64,000 bases of DNA from Roseibium sp. (GTDB lineage: Bacteria; Pseudomonadota; Alphaproteobacteria; Rhizobiales; Stappiaceae), in assembly GCA_017643925.1 (NCBI GenBank), contig JAEPML010000002.1:1-64000 (forward strand), in the 5' to 3' direction. Both the position numbers and the translations under genes were made by a program. The first letter of the stretch is position 1. Each line of letters opens with the position of its first letter. Below are positions 10,194 to 19,862 of this stretch, piece after piece. The notes under the pieces are model-generated. The model saw nothing but the letters and a program-made list of their open reading frames with translations. It searched no databases and had not been told where the DNA came from.

Positions 10194-11072
10194 ATGTTCA
10201 AAGGCTCCATTCCAGCGCTCATTACCCCGTTCAAGGACGGAGCGCTTGATGAGAAACGGTTTCAGGACTTTGTGGATTGGCAGATCTCCGAAGGCTCCAA
10301 CGGGCTTGTTCCTGTTGGAACCACCGGCGAAAGCCCGACCCTGACACATGATGAGCACAAGCGGGTCATCGAGCTTTGCATTGAAGCCGCGTCCGGCCGG
10401 GTTCCGGTCATCGCCGGCGCCGGCTCGAACAACACCATCGAAGCGATTGATTTCGCACAGCACGCGGAAAAGGCAGGTGCCGACGCCATTCTTGTTGTGA
10501 CGCCATATTACAACAAGCCGAACCAGGCCGGGCTGAAGGCGCACTATCGTGCCGTCAATGATGCAGTCGGTATCCCGATCATCATCTACAATATTCCAGG
10601 TCGCTCGATCATCGATATGACCCCTGAAACAATGGCGGAGCTCTTTGAGACCTGCGAGAACATCAAGGGCGTGAAAGATGCGACTGCCGACCTTGCAAAA
10701 GCGAGCCGTCAACGCCAGTTGTGCGGACCGGATTTCATTCAGCTCTCCGGCGAAGACATTTCAGCCTTGGCCTTCAACGCACACGGCGGCGTTGGCTGCA
10801 TTTCCGTGACGGCCAATGTGGCGCCGCGTCTGTGCGCCGAGTTCCAGGCGGCAACGCTTGTTTGTGACTTCAAGAAGGCTCTTGAATATCAGGACCGTTT
10901 AGCACCATTGCACCGGGCCTTGTTCCTGGAGCCGAGCCCGACAGGTTCGAAATATGCTCTGTCACTCCTTGGCAAGATCGAAGAAGATCTGCGGCTGCCA
11001 TTGGTGCCGATCACAGAAGAAACAAAAGTCGAGATCCGGGCCGCGATGGCGCATGCAGGCCTGATCAACTGA
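10194..11072 (+). CDS. dapA: 4-hydroxy-tetrahydrodipicolinate synthase
   Basis: Condenses pyruvate with aspartate semialdehyde, the first committed step to diaminopimelate and lysine. The 292-residue length is standard. The Schiff-base Lys is K161 in IKGVKDAT, the proton-relay Tyr is in IIYNIPGR, and GTTGESPTL forms the pyruvate-binding loop near residue 42. An AGAGGAAA ribosome-binding site precedes the ATG at 10194. smpB follows 35 bases later, so the two genes probably share a transcript, a common arrangement in alphaproteobacteria. Confidence 0.96.
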   Translation: MFKGSIPALITPFKDGALDEKRFQDFVDWQISEGSNGLVPVGTTGESPTLTHDEHKRVIELCIEAASGRVPVIAGAGSNNTIEAIDFAQHAEKAGADAILVVTPYYNKPNQAGLKAHYRAVNDAVGIPIIIYNIPGRSIIDMTPETMAELFETCENIKGVKDATADLAKASRQRQLCGPDFIQLSGEDISALAFNAHGGVGCISVTANVAPRLCAEFQAATLVCDFKKALEYQDRLAPLHRALFLEPSPTGSKYALSLLGKIEEDLRLPLVPITEETKVEIRAAMAHAGLIN

Positions 11073-11107
11073 GCAGAATTGGGTGCTGTGCACCCTGAAG
11101 GACAAAA

Positions 11108-11587
11108 ATGGCTCCGAAAAAAGGGGGCGATCCGGGACGGACCATCATCTCCGATAACCGGAAAGCCCGGTTCAACTACGAGATTGAGGACACGCTGGAA
11201 GCGGGGATCGAGCTGAAGGGCACGGAAGTGAAATCCCTGCGGAACGGCAAGGCCAATATTGCCGAATCCTACGCTGCTGAACATGCGGGCGAGATCTGGA
11301 TCTACAACGTCTACATCCCTGAATATCTGCAGGCAAACAGGTTCAACCATGAACCGCGTCGGCCTCGTAAGTTGTTGTTACACAAGCGGGAAATAGGAAA
11401 GCTTGCCGGCGCCGTTCAAAAGGATGGCAAGACGATTGTTCCGCTCAAGCTGTATTTCAACGCTCAGGGGCGGGCGAAACTTGAGCTTGCTCTGGCGCGG
11501 GGCAAGAAATTGCATGACAAGCGCGAGACGGAAAAGAAGCGGGACTGGCAACGCGAAAAATCCCGATTGATGAAGAATCTGGGTTGA
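11108..11587 (+). CDS. smpB: SsrA-binding protein (tmRNA cofactor)
   Basis: Binds tmRNA and delivers it to stalled ribosomes for trans-translation. The 159 residues show the usual OB-type core: [28 protein letters not shown] and NIAESYA. The C-terminal tail [16 protein letters not shown] carries the conserved DKRxxxxxRDW-like element that enters the decoding centre. No tmRNA gene is visible in the window. The next gene, on the opposite strand, begins 174 bases later at its stop codon. Confidence 0.97.
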   Translation: MAPKKGGDPGRTIISDNRKARFNYEIEDTLEAGIELKGTEVKSLRNGKANIAESYAAEHAGEIWIYNVYIPEYLQANRFNHEPRRPRKLLLHKREIGKLAGAVQKDGKTIVPLKLYFNAQGRAKLELALARGKKLHDKRETEKKRDWQREKSRLMKNLG

Positions 11588-11761
11588 AACTTGTTCACAG
11601 GCGCAACCTGATGTCTTGTCCTGGTTGCTGTGGGCAAGGTGGGGATATCCTGTGTGTGACCTGTGAATTTCCTGTGCGCCCTGTTGGACGCCAGGTTGTG
11701 AAAAAGCTGCTCGAAACATGTGGGTAGCCCTGTCAACGAGCTTTGCCGTAAAACTTTCTGA

Positions 11762-12223
11762 TTACCGCAGCAGAAGACCCTCGAGGATACCTCGCTTCTG
11801 GTCGGAAATTGCACTTGGTCGCCTGCTGTCCCGGTCCACATGAACGTGAACGAATTTCCCGTGTGCCGCTGTCCGGGTTTCTTCTCCGGAGAACAATCCA
11901 ATGCGGAAAACCACAGAGCTTGTGCCGAGTTTTTCAATTCGGATCCCGGCAAAAACCGGATCGGGAAACTTCAGTTCAGCAAAATAGTGGCATCCTGTTT
12001 CGACGACCAGGAAGACTTCGGAACCATGAGCCGGGTCAAGAATTCCCTTGTCGATATACCAGCCGTTCACGGCCGTGTCGAAAAAGCTTAGATATTGCAC
12101 GTTGTTAACGTGACCGTAGATATCCACATCCATCCACCGGGTGGGGATTTCACGGAAGGTTGTGAAAGCATCCCGGTCCAGGGGGACGGGCCGTTCCGGC
12201 TGTGGAGTGTTTGTGGAAATCAT
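11762..12223 (-). CDS. Acyl-CoA thioesterase (hotdog fold)
   Basis: Predicted hydrolase of acyl-CoA thioesters, 153 residues, of the 4-hydroxybenzoyl-CoA thioesterase class. The signature RWMDVDIYGHVNNVQYL holds the catalytic Asp and the helix-starting GHVNN, followed by FFDTAVNGWY. The start overlaps the last 4 bases of the upstream alcohol-dehydrogenase gene (ATGA type), so the two are translationally coupled and probably act in one small pathway. The substrate is not evident. The stretch between this gene and smpB (11588-11761) shows nothing recognisable. Confidence 0.85.
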   Translation of the reverse strand: MISTNTPQPERPVPLDRDAFTTFREIPTRWMDVDIYGHVNNVQYLSFFDTAVNGWYIDKGILDPAHGSEVFLVVETGCHYFAELKFPDPVFAGIRIEKLGTSSVVFRIGLFSGEETRTAAHGKFVHVHVDRDSRRPSAISDQKRGILEGLLLR

Positions 12224-13383
12224 AGGGCTGCCCTGTAGATTTCCAGAACGTCCTCTTCTGAAAGATCCCTGGGGTTATTCACCAGGAGCCGGGTCTGTTT
12301 CATGGCGTCCCTTGCCAGCTTTGGCAGGTGGTGTTCAAAAATGCCGACATCCTGCAGTCGTGTTTCTAGGCCGAGGCGCGCTCCCAGATCTGCCAGGTTG
12401 TGCGCAAAGTGTTCTGCACGGCTTTCGTGGTGCTCTATTTCTGCAAGTGCCGGGAAAACTTCCGGAGCGATTTCAGCGTAAGTCGCTGCAGAAACTGCGT
12501 TATTGAATTTCAGAACATGCGGCAGAACCAATGCGTTTGAAAGTCCATGCGGGACGTGAAACGTGCCACCGATCGGGTAGGCGAGGGCATGGACCGCCGC
12601 GACGGGAGAATTGGCGAAAGCCATCCCGGCGAGCATTGATCCGAGCAGCATGGCGCCTCTGGCATCAAGGTTTCCGGGAGAAAACACCGCTGTTTCGATG
12701 TTTGCGCCCAGCAGTCTGAGCGCCTCGACCGCGAGCGCCCTTGAGACCGGATTGTTGTTTGCTGATTTGGATGCATAGGCTTCGATGGCATGCACGATGG
12801 CGTCAATGCCGGTCGCCGCAGTCACCGGTCCGGGCAGGCCGAGTGTCAGCTGTGGATCCAGAATTGCCAGGTCGGGGAGCAGATAAGGAGAAACGACGCC
12901 GCGTTTTTCCTCCTCTCCCACCGTGATGATCGAGATTGGGGTAACTTCCGAACCGGTCCCGGCCGTTGTCGGAACAAGCACAAGCGGAAGGCGCGGGCCT
13001 TTAGCATTGTTGATGCCCCAGGCCTCTTCCAGGTCTTCCCCGCTTCCAAGAAGCAGTGCCACCAGCTTGGCCACATCCAGGGAAGAGCCGCCCCCGAAGC
13101 CCACGATGGAGGTTGCACCATGCGCCTGCGCGGCCTCGACAGCCTGTTGAACGAGCACACGTGGGGGATCGGGCACAACGTCGGAGAAACGCTCCAGGGC
13201 AAGACCCTTGGCCCGCATGCTGGCCTCGCTCGGGGCGTGCAGTCCCAACGACACAATCCCAGGGTCCGTCACCAGGAAGGGTCTTGCACCAAGAAAGGGA
13301 GCAGCATGCACGGCAAGCCTCTCGGCCGCGCCGTTTTCAAACACAATGCGCTGGCTTGTGTTGAACGTGAAAGCCCCGATCAT
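12220..13383 (-). CDS. Iron-containing alcohol dehydrogenase
   Basis: NAD(P)-dependent dehydrogenase of the group III (iron) family, 387 residues. The nucleotide-binding loop GFGGGSSLDVAK is near residues 92-103, followed by TTAGTGSEVTP. The metal ligands appear as the Asp and His of GIDAIVHAIEAY and the His residues of VHALAYPIGGTFHVPHG. The family includes maleylacetate reductases and medium-chain alcohol dehydrogenases, and the sequence alone does not separate them. It overlaps the thioesterase gene by 4 bases and has no regulator on its own strand; the AraC gene about 500 bases upstream could control it. Confidence 0.9.
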   Translation of the reverse strand: MIGAFTFNTSQRIVFENGAAERLAVHAAPFLGARPFLVTDPGIVSLGLHAPSEASMRAKGLALERFSDVVPDPPRVLVQQAVEAAQAHGATSIVGFGGGSSLDVAKLVALLLGSGEDLEEAWGINNAKGPRLPLVLVPTTAGTGSEVTPISIITVGEEEKRGVVSPYLLPDLAILDPQLTLGLPGPVTAATGIDAIVHAIEAYASKSANNNPVSRALAVEALRLLGANIETAVFSPGNLDARGAMLLGSMLAGMAFANSPVAAVHALAYPIGGTFHVPHGLSNALVLPHVLKFNNAVSAATYAEIAPEVFPALAEIEHHESRAEHFAHNLADLGARLGLETRLQDVGIFEHHLPKLARDAMKQTRLLVNNPRDLSEEDVLEIYRAAL

Positions 13384-13470
13384 TCAGTTCCTCCGCTTCT
13401 GCGATCCTGGACAGTTTGCATATGCGAAGGTGATCCGTCGAGGGTGGATTGGTTATCCATCAGCACAAAG

Positions 13471-13878
13471 TCAGGGATGCATGCGAGCGCCCTTGGTGAT
13501 CTTGTCCGCCACCTTTCTGTCAGCGTGAAAAGCAAGACCGACAACCTTGGCATCATCGGCGGAAAATTCCGCGAAAACGGCCCGATTTGCTGCATCGTGA
13601 CCGGTCGTGAACATTTCCTCGATGTAAAGACTCGTTGCGACGTCGCGCTGTAGAGCGCGACTGTGGATCTTGCTCATGGTGTCCACATTGGCGCTCAGAA
13701 CGATAATCGGTTGGGCGCTCATGGGATGGTAGACATGTCCGGTGGCGTCGCGATAGTTTTCTCCGATGATGTCCGGCTTGGCGGACGCGACGCCTGTCGC
13801 AAGGAACGCGGTAACGTTCAGTTTCTGCCAGACGGCCAGGTCTTCACGGACAATGACGACAAACTTGGTCTCGAACAT
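13471..13878 (-). CDS. DUF2000 family protein
   Basis: Small protein of 135 residues matching the DUF2000 family, whose function is unknown. It begins [21 protein letters not shown] with the typical DLAVWQKLNV stretch, followed by TAFLATG. No membrane segment or signal peptide is seen. A GTG 15 bases upstream would add MELLR; I prefer the ATG at 13878 because it matches the usual N-terminus of the family. Its start codon overlaps that of the AraC gene on the other strand. Homologues are often found next to an AraC regulator, which hints at a regulated pair. Confidence 0.75.
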   Translation of the reverse strand: MFETKFVVIVREDLAVWQKLNVTAFLATGVASAKPDIIGENYRDATGHVYHPMSAQPIIVLSANVDTMSKIHSRALQRDVATSLYIEEMFTTGHDAANRAVFAEFSADDAKVVGLAFHADRKVADKITKGARMHP

Positions 13879-14785
13879 GCGTAACAACTCCACACGCGGA
13901 TTGCAGGAAAGGGATAATCACCTGCAGGGTGAAGGCGATCAGCCTGTGGGTCTTGAACGTTTGTGCAGCCTGAAACAGGACGTGATCTGGTCTGCGCCGG
14001 CGGAGGAAGGGGTCGAACGGATCGAAGCACGGTTCCAGGGCAACGGATTTGAGCCGCATCGACACGACACCTATGCAATCGGACTGACCATCAGCGGAGT
14101 GCAGACGTTCGAATACAGGGGTGAACGGCGAGCTTCGCTGCCCGGGCAGGTGATCGTCATCCACCCCGACGAATTGCATGACGGTGGGGCCGGATCCGAG
14201 CTCGGGCTGAGATACCGCATGATCTACATTCCGCCGGAGCTGATTGCAAAGGCGGCAGATTTCGGGGGGCGTGGGGCGCTGCCATTCGTCAACTCACCCG
14301 TCTTGAGCGATCTGAACTTCCGTCAAACTCTTGCAGAAGCACTTGAAGACATTGACTTGAGTCTCGGTGCGTTGAAGCGCGATGCATTGCTGGCAGACCT
14401 TGCAGCCTGTCTGGAACGGCATGCGGAAGGCAGAAAGGCACGTCAATCCAGTCTCGACTGGCCAGCGCTGAACCTGTGCGCCCAGTTCTTGAGAGAAAAT
14501 ATCTGCGAACAGGTCAGGGGAGAGCAGCTGGAAGCGCTGGCACAAATGGACCGGTTTACCCTGTCACGCCAGTTTCGCGCCGCGTTCGGGACCAGTCCGC
14601 ATCGTTTCCTGGTCATGCGACGGCTCGAGCGGGTCAGGACCGCTCTGGCAGCGGTTGGGCCTCTGGCCGAAACCGCCATCGAAAACGGTTTCGCCGATCA
14701 AAGCCACATGAGCCGGCACTTCAAGCGGACCTACGGCATGGCTCCGGGAAGATGGCGGCAACTTAGTGCCGCCAATGGTCGCTAG
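13877..14785 (+). CDS. AraC family transcriptional regulator
   Basis: DNA-binding regulator of about 302 residues. The N-terminal cupin-type sensing domain contains [18 protein letters not shown] and HPDELHDGG. The C-terminal double helix-turn-helix contains [25 protein letters not shown] and [19 protein letters not shown], the AraC signature. The start is uncertain: the ATG at 13877 has no ribosome-binding site and overlaps the DUF2000 start, whereas a GTG at 13946 has GAAGG about 10 bases upstream and leaves the cupin intact. Its last 4 bases overlap the 3' end of parC on the opposite strand. Likely targets are DUF2000 and perhaps the alcohol-dehydrogenase pair. Confidence 0.88.
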   Translation: MRNNSTRGLQERDNHLQGEGDQPVGLERLCSLKQDVIWSAPAEEGVERIEARFQGNGFEPHRHDTYAIGLTISGVQTFEYRGERRASLPGQVIVIHPDELHDGGAGSELGLRYRMIYIPPELIAKAADFGGRGALPFVNSPVLSDLNFRQTLAEALEDIDLSLGALKRDALLADLAACLERHAEGRKARQSSLDWPALNLCAQFLRENICEQVRGEQLEALAQMDRFTLSRQFRAAFGTSPHRFLVMRRLERVRTALAAVGPLAETAIENGFADQSHMSRHFKRTYGMAPGRWRQLSAANGR

Positions 14786-17034
14786 AGATTGCTCGGTCCG
14801 AACCGGTTGGAGCGCGGGAAGCCGGTTGGTGGCAGTCGGCCCGCCTGACCCCGTTCACCGCGCCATTCAGCGAGTTCTTCCAGCGAACGTGTGAAGCTTC
14901 TGCCGGAACTGTCCGTCCAGGTCAGTCCTTCTTCGCCCGTGAACACTCTGACGTCAGAGATATTGCCGTCGCGATACCGCTGCAAGCGCACGCCGCGTCC
15001 GCGGCCCATTTGCGGAATTTGGACAAGCGGGAACACAAGCAGTTTCCGGTTCTGCCCGATAATAGCCACCTGGTCGCCGGCTGCCTCCACGCAAAGCGCG
15101 GCCTCGGTTGGCGCCGTCATGTTGAGCACCTGCTTGCCCTTGCGCGTGTTGGCTATGACGTCATTTTCGTTGACGACGAAGCCTCGCGCCTCGTTGGTTG
15201 ACAGGAGCAGGTTTCGACCCGGCTTGTGAACGAAAGCGTTCACGACGTCCTGCGATTCATCCATTTCGACCATGAGCCGGATCGGTTCACCATGGCCGCG
15301 TCCTCCGGGCAGGCGATCCGCACCGAGCGTGAAGAACTTGCCGCCGGTCGAGAACACCAGGATCTTGTCCGTCGTTTCGGCGTGGAAGGAGAGCTTGAGT
15401 TTGTCACCCTGCTTGAACGAAAGACTGGACAGGTCGGACTGGTGACCTTTCAGCGCACGGATCCAGCCCTTTTCGGAGATGATGACCGTGATCGGTTCCT
15501 TCTCGATCATGGCCTGCTGGATGTCCACCAGGTCTGCTTCGGGCGCTTCGGATTTGTCCGTTCGGCGCTTTCCAATCTCGGTTTCAGGTCCGTAAACTTT
15601 TGAAATTTCTGCGATTTCTTTCGAAATCCGTGTCCACTGACGAGCGTCGGAACCAAGCAGCTTGGTGAGTTGGTCCTTTTCGTCGGTGAGCTTGTCGTGC
15701 TCTTTCCGGATTTCCATCTCTTCCAGCTTGCGCAGGGAGCGCAGGCGCATGTTCAAGATGGCTTCGGCCTGAACATCGGTCAGTTCGAACGTCCGGATAA
15801 GCTCTGCCTTGGCATCGTCTTCCTCGCGGATGATGCGAATGACCTCATCTAGGTTCAGGTAGGCGACAAGATAACCTTCCAGGACCTCCAGCCGGTGGTT
15901 GATCTGGCCGAGACGGTGCTCGGACCGTCGCACCAGAACGACCTTGCGGTGATCCAGCCATTCCTGCAGAACCTGCTTCAGTCCCATCACCATGGGGACC
16001 TTGCCCATGGAAAGCACGTTCATGTTAAGCGAGAACCGGTTTTCCAGATCCGTCAGCTTGAACAGGGATTCCATCAGAAGATTGGCATCGACATTACGCG
16101 AACGCGGCACCAGAACGATACGGATGTCCTCGGCAGACTCATCGCGGATATCGTCCAGAAGCGGCAGTTTGCGGGCGGTCAGAAGCTCAGCGATCTTTTC
16201 GATCAGGCGCGACTTCTGGACCTGGTAGGGGATCTCCGTGACAACAATTGACCACTGACCCCGCCCGAGATCCTCGACTTCCCAGCGGGCCCGGATGCGG
16301 AAGCTTCCGCGCCCGGTTGCATAGGCTTCACGGATGGAGCCCTGGTCCGAGACCAGCAGGCCACCGGTTGGAAAGTCAGGGCCCTTGATATGTTCAAGCA
16401 GCTCGTCGACTTCAGCCTTGGGGTTCTTGATGAGGTGCTGGCACGCGTTGCAAAGCTCGAAGGCGTTGTGTGGCGGAATGGACGTGGCCATGCCGACGGC
16501 AATACCGGAAGACCCGTTGCCCAGCAGATTGGGGAAACCACCGGGAAGGACAATGGGTTCCTTGTCTTCGCCGTCATAGGTTTCCCGGAAATCGACCGCG
16601 TTTTCATCCAGGCCGTCCAGCAGACGCTTGGCCGTGTCGGTCATGCGCGCTTCTGTGTAACGCATCGCCGCCGCGTTATCACCGTCGACATTGCCGAAAT
16701 TGCCTTGGCCGTCGATCAGCGGGTAGCGCTGCGCGAAATCCTGTGCCAGTCGGACAAGCGCGTCATAGACCGCCTGGTCTCCGTGCGGGTGGTACTTACC
16801 GATGACATCGCCGACCACGCGGGCACATTTCTTGAAGCCCTGACCGGGATCGAGTTTCAAAAGGCGCATGGCGTAGAGAAGGCGCCGGTGGACCGGCTTC
16901 AGTCCGTCTCGTACATCGGGCAGGGCCCGGTGCATGATGGTTGACAGCGCGTAGGCCAGATAGCGCTCTTCGAGCGCGTCTTTCAGGTTGATGCCTTCAA
17001 TACCGCTTGGCGGTGGAGTCGTCTCTTTTCCCAT
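14782..17034 (-). CDS. parC: DNA topoisomerase IV subunit A
   Basis: Catalytic subunit that cuts and rejoins DNA to decatenate daughter chromosomes. The 750 residues include the winged-helix cleavage domain with Tyr126 in [11 protein letters not shown] as the active-site tyrosine, then the coiled-coil tower and gate, then a shortened C-terminal beta-pinwheel. The quinolone-region loop reads [12 protein letters not shown], so Gln87 and Asp91 stand where E. coli ParC has Ser80 and Glu84. The motif set ([21 protein letters not shown]) separates it from GyrA mainly by its shorter C-terminal part. The partner parE is not in the window. It converges on the AraC gene with a 4-base overlap and no visible terminator. 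Confidence 0.95.
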   Translation of the reverse strand: MGKETTPPPSGIEGINLKDALEERYLAYALSTIMHRALPDVRDGLKPVHRRLLYAMRLLKLDPGQGFKKCARVVGDVIGKYHPHGDQAVYDALVRLAQDFAQRYPLIDGQGNFGNVDGDNAAAMRYTEARMTDTAKRLLDGLDENAVDFRETYDGEDKEPIVLPGGFPNLLGNGSSGIAVGMATSIPPHNAFELCNACQHLIKNPKAEVDELLEHIKGPDFPTGGLLVSDQGSIREAYATGRGSFRIRARWEVEDLGRGQWSIVVTEIPYQVQKSRLIEKIAELLTARKLPLLDDIRDESAEDIRIVLVPRSRNVDANLLMESLFKLTDLENRFSLNMNVLSMGKVPMVMGLKQVLQEWLDHRKVVLVRRSEHRLGQINHRLEVLEGYLVAYLNLDEVIRIIREEDDAKAELIRTFELTDVQAEAILNMRLRSLRKLEEMEIRKEHDKLTDEKDQLTKLLGSDARQWTRISKEIAEISKVYGPETEIGKRRTDKSEAPEADLVDIQQAMIEKEPITVIISEKGWIRALKGHQSDLSSLSFKQGDKLKLSFHAETTDKILVFSTGGKFFTLGADRLPGGRGHGEPIRLMVEMDESQDVVNAFVHKPGRNLLLSTNEARGFVVNENDVIANTRKGKQVLNMTAPTEAALCVEAAGDQVAIIGQNRKLLVFPLVQIPQMGRGRGVRLQRYRDGNISDVRVFTGEEGLTWTDSSGRSFTRSLEELAEWRGERGQAGRLPPTGFPRSNRFGPSNL

Positions 17035-17313
17035 TCCCGTTTGCTAGCTTGTTCGCCGGTCAAGCGCAATTCATCCCCGATTGAAATCGGCGGAAATTGG
17101 CTGATTTTCAACGGATTTCGCATGTTCTGTGGGAAAGTCCACTGCATCCGGCGAAGCATTGTCTGGGAACATGAGCCGACGGCAGCTGACAAGCAGATAA
17201 ACTGTGACGCTGGTCTGACAGGCGCGTGTAACAGAGTTGATATAATTCATCATATTGCTCGACTGTCACGCGAGTTCCGGTTTAATCAGTGATTTGCCCA
17301 TTTTGAGAAAAAC

Positions 17314-18030
17314 ATGAAGAAACGCATCTATTCGTTCGGAATTCCCTTTCTTGTTCCCGTTGCCTTGTTGACCGCCGATATCGGCTATGACGCGGTTGAT
17401 TTTCAGTCGACGCGCATGAAGTCCTACAATGCCGTGTCTGGAAGCATGAAGCCCACAATCGAAACGGGAGACCGGTTCCTGGTACGCCTTGGTATGCATC
17501 GCTCTTTCCAGGCGTATCCCTTCCTGTTGTCCTCTCATTCGCTGGCACCGCTTGCCGTGGAGCAGGGTGACATTGTCACATTTGCAGTACCGAGCAGCCC
17601 CGACACCATATATGCGATGCGCGTTGTCGGGATGCCGGGCGACACGATCCAGATGGCGAGCGGTGTGCTTCACATCAATGGTCAACCCGTCAACCGGGAA
17701 CGCATTGAGGACTATGTTGACCTGGACAGCGAAGGCGTACCCCGCCGCATTGCCCGCTATCGCGAGACCCTTCCGAGCGGTGTTTCCTACGACACGCTCG
17801 ACCTCTTCGAGGGGAGCCTTTTGGATGATACCCGCGTCTTTGAGGTGCCTTTGGGGCACTATTTTGTGCTGGGTGACAATCGGGACAACGCGGTCGACAG
17901 CAGGGAGGCCTCGCGCGTTGGTTTTGTACCGGCGGAAAATGTGAACGGGATTGCAACGAGAACCTATTTCGACAGGAACCACCAGCTCTTGTGGCGTAAT
18001 CTGAAGCCGGTTTCCGGCAATGCCAGGTAA
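17314..18030 (+). CDS. Signal peptidase I paralogue lacking the catalytic lysine
   Basis: Member of the S26 signal peptidase family, 238 residues, with one N-terminal membrane segment (residues 7-23). The nucleophile region VSGSMKPTIETGD is intact (Ser44). The catalytic-Lys box, which reads DYIKRVIGLPGD in the lepB product of this window, here reads IYAMRVVGMPGD: Met102 (codon ATG at 17617-17619) replaces the general base Lys. The rest is closely related to LepB, including RYRETLPSGVSYDTLD and GHYFVLGDNRDNAVDSRE. It is therefore probably inactive as a standard Ser/Lys peptidase, or uses another base. It lies alone between parC and recO, converging on recO with no gap. Confidence 0.85.
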   Translation: MKKRIYSFGIPFLVPVALLTADIGYDAVDFQSTRMKSYNAVSGSMKPTIETGDRFLVRLGMHRSFQAYPFLLSSHSLAPLAVEQGDIVTFAVPSSPDTIYAMRVVGMPGDTIQMASGVLHINGQPVNRERIEDYVDLDSEGVPRRIARYRETLPSGVSYDTLDLFEGSLLDDTRVFEVPLGHYFVLGDNRDNAVDSREASRVGFVPAENVNGIATRTYFDRNHQLLWRNLKPVSGNAR

Positions 18031-18792
18031 CTACTGCGCAAAGTTCCAGGGGAAGTCTTCCCGATACCGTTTCTCCAACGCACCCAGAAGAAGGGCGCGG
18101 GTATCGCTGGCGGGCCGGTTATGCTCCTGCAGGTGTCTATTCAGGAAAAAACTCGTCAGGTCAAAGCCCTGTGTCACATCAGGCCAGGTCAGTTCGCTGC
18201 CTGCCTGTCGCTGTCCTTCCAGGAGAAACGCGGGCAGGGCAAGAAGCCTGTCGTGATAGGGTTTTCCCGCCTCCCGGCTGACCGCGCGCGCTGACTTTGG
18301 AGAGACGTAAGCCAGATCATGGTCCTGGCCGGTGGCCGCGCAAGACGTCAGGTCAAGGCCTGCCCCCAGATCCTGCAGAAGCTCCAGTTCGAAGCGGATC
18401 ATCAGTGCAGCGGTCACATCCGCCGCTTCCAGATGGTTCAGCGTGACCTGCAACGCATTGAAAAGGCGAGGATAAGGGTGACGCTCCGGCAAAAGCCTGA
18501 GAAGAAAGGCAAGGTGCTGAATGCAAGTCAGCCCGATGGAGTTTGTCATGAGATCCGCGGCCCGAAGCGTCTCGGGTTCAACCTGAAACTGTCCGAGATG
18601 GTCAGAAAGGCGCGCCTTCCAGACAAGGTCGAGCTCGTTGCCGGGTTGGAGAACCGGCCGGTGACGCTTTGATCGACCGCCGCGCACCAGGCCCAGATGG
18701 CGGCCGCGTTCGAGCGTCATGGCCTCCAGGATGACATCGTTTTCGCCATGTCGGCGGGTGGTCAGAACCACGCCGCGTCCGCTCCATTCCAC
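18031..18792 (-). CDS. recO: DNA repair protein RecO
   Basis: Recombination mediator that helps load RecA in the RecFOR pathway. About 253 residues: an N-terminal OB fold (VEWSGRGVVLTTRRHGENDVIL), then a helical domain with LLPERHPYPRLFNAL. I chose the GTG at 18792, preceded by GGGAAAAG, because it gives the family's standard N-terminus; an in-frame ATG at 18843 would add 17 atypical residues. The classic zinc-binding Cys cluster is missing (only one Cys remains in LTSCAATG). Last gene of the rpoZ-to-recO cluster, 59 bases after era. Confidence 0.9.
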   Translation of the reverse strand: MEWSGRGVVLTTRRHGENDVILEAMTLERGRHLGLVRGGRSKRHRPVLQPGNELDLVWKARLSDHLGQFQVEPETLRAADLMTNSIGLTCIQHLAFLLRLLPERHPYPRLFNALQVTLNHLEAADVTAALMIRFELELLQDLGAGLDLTSCAATGQDHDLAYVSPKSARAVSREAGKPYHDRLLALPAFLLEGQRQAGSELTWPDVTQGFDLTSFFLNRHLQEHNRPASDTRALLLGALEKRYREDFPWNFAQ

Positions 18793-18851
18793 GTGACTTT
18801 TCCCGCAACAGCTTGGGAGGGGATTTTGGCGGATTCGGGCCAATTCGCCAA

Positions 18852-19856
18852 TTACTTCGGAAATTCGAGTCCCATTTCACGGTAGCGCTCGGGATCATCC
18901 GCCCAGTTCTCGCGCACTTTCACGAAAAGGAACAGGTGAACAGGTGCTTCGATGATGTCGGCGAGCTCTTCGCGGGCCGCCTTGGAGATCGCCTTGATGG
19001 TCTGGCCTTTTTTACCAAGGACAATGCTCTTCTGGCTGTCGCGCTCGACGTAAATGGTTTGCTCGATACGCGCGGAACCGTCCTTCTTGGTCTCCCACCG
19101 CTCGGTTTCCACGGTGGAGATATAGGGCAATTCCTGGTGCAGGCGTTCGAACAGTTTTTCGCGCGTGATTTCCGCTGCAAGTATGCGCAAGGGAAGATCC
19201 GAAGGCTGGTCGTCAGGATAAAGCCAGGGACCTTCGGGAACCTTCGAAGCGAAATGGTCCAGGATCGCGTCAGTGCCGTCTCCCGTTAGCGCCGAGATCA
19301 TGAAGGTCTCTTCGAACTCGATGAACTCGTTGGCCTTCTGTGCGATCTGCAGGAGCTTCTCACGCTTGGCGATATCGGTCTTGTTCAGGATGAGAACCTT
19401 TAGCGCTGTCTGACCATTCAAACGCTTGAGAATGTTCTCCACTTCTTCATCGATGCCCTTGCGCGCATCGATCAGCAGGGCGATGAGGTCGGCATCCCGC
19501 GCTCCACCCCACGCCGTGTCGACCATGGCCCTGTCAAGACGGCGTTTCGGCTTGAAAATGCCAGGTGTATCGATGAAGACCAGCTGCGCCGATCCGTGCA
19601 TGGCAACGCCGCGAATGATTGAGCGGGTGGTTTGAACCTTGTGCGTGACGATCGAGACCTTGGTGCCGACAAGCTGGTTGATCAGCGTGGACTTGCCTGC
19701 ATTCGGCGCGCCGATCAGGGCAACGAACCCCGCCTTGGTGTCGGTTGGCATCTGTGAAATCGGGTCGGGCAGCGGAATATCGAACCGGCCCTTGGGGGGT
19801 ACGAAGCCGTCATCGTCGTCTTCAGGGAGCTCGTCCCGGTCGTTTTCGGTGTTCAA
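18852..19856 (-). CDS. era: GTPase Era
   Basis: Ribosome-associated GTPase needed for 30S subunit maturation and 16S rRNA 3'-end processing. 334 residues: an acidic N-terminal extension of about 35 residues, then the G domain with G1 GAPNAGKS, G3 DTPG and G4 NKTD, then a KH domain for RNA binding (KKGQTIKAISKAAREEL). The N-terminal extension is longer than in E. coli Era. The start lies 6 bases after the rnc stop, so the two are surely co-transcribed, as in most bacteria. Confidence 0.97.
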   Translation of the reverse strand: MNTENDRDELPEDDDDGFVPPKGRFDIPLPDPISQMPTDTKAGFVALIGAPNAGKSTLINQLVGTKVSIVTHKVQTTRSIIRGVAMHGSAQLVFIDTPGIFKPKRRLDRAMVDTAWGGARDADLIALLIDARKGIDEEVENILKRLNGQTALKVLILNKTDIAKREKLLQIAQKANEFIEFEETFMISALTGDGTDAILDHFASKVPEGPWLYPDDQPSDLPLRILAAEITREKLFERLHQELPYISTVETERWETKKDGSARIEQTIYVERDSQKSIVLGKKGQTIKAISKAAREELADIIEAPVHLFLFVKVRENWADDPERYREMGLEFPK

Positions 19857-19862
19857 GTTGCT

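Noticed and set aside
9921-10712. N-terminal extension of the alpha/beta hydrolase frame to 575 residues
   Set aside because: It is antisense to dapA, has no domain-like content, and the ATG at 9920 gives a normal-length hydrolase.
17238-17245. TATAAT upstream of the signal-peptidase paralogue as a full promoter
   Set aside because: The -10 is perfect, but no acceptable -35 lies 16-18 bases before it (CTGACA is at 20), so it was not listed as a feature.
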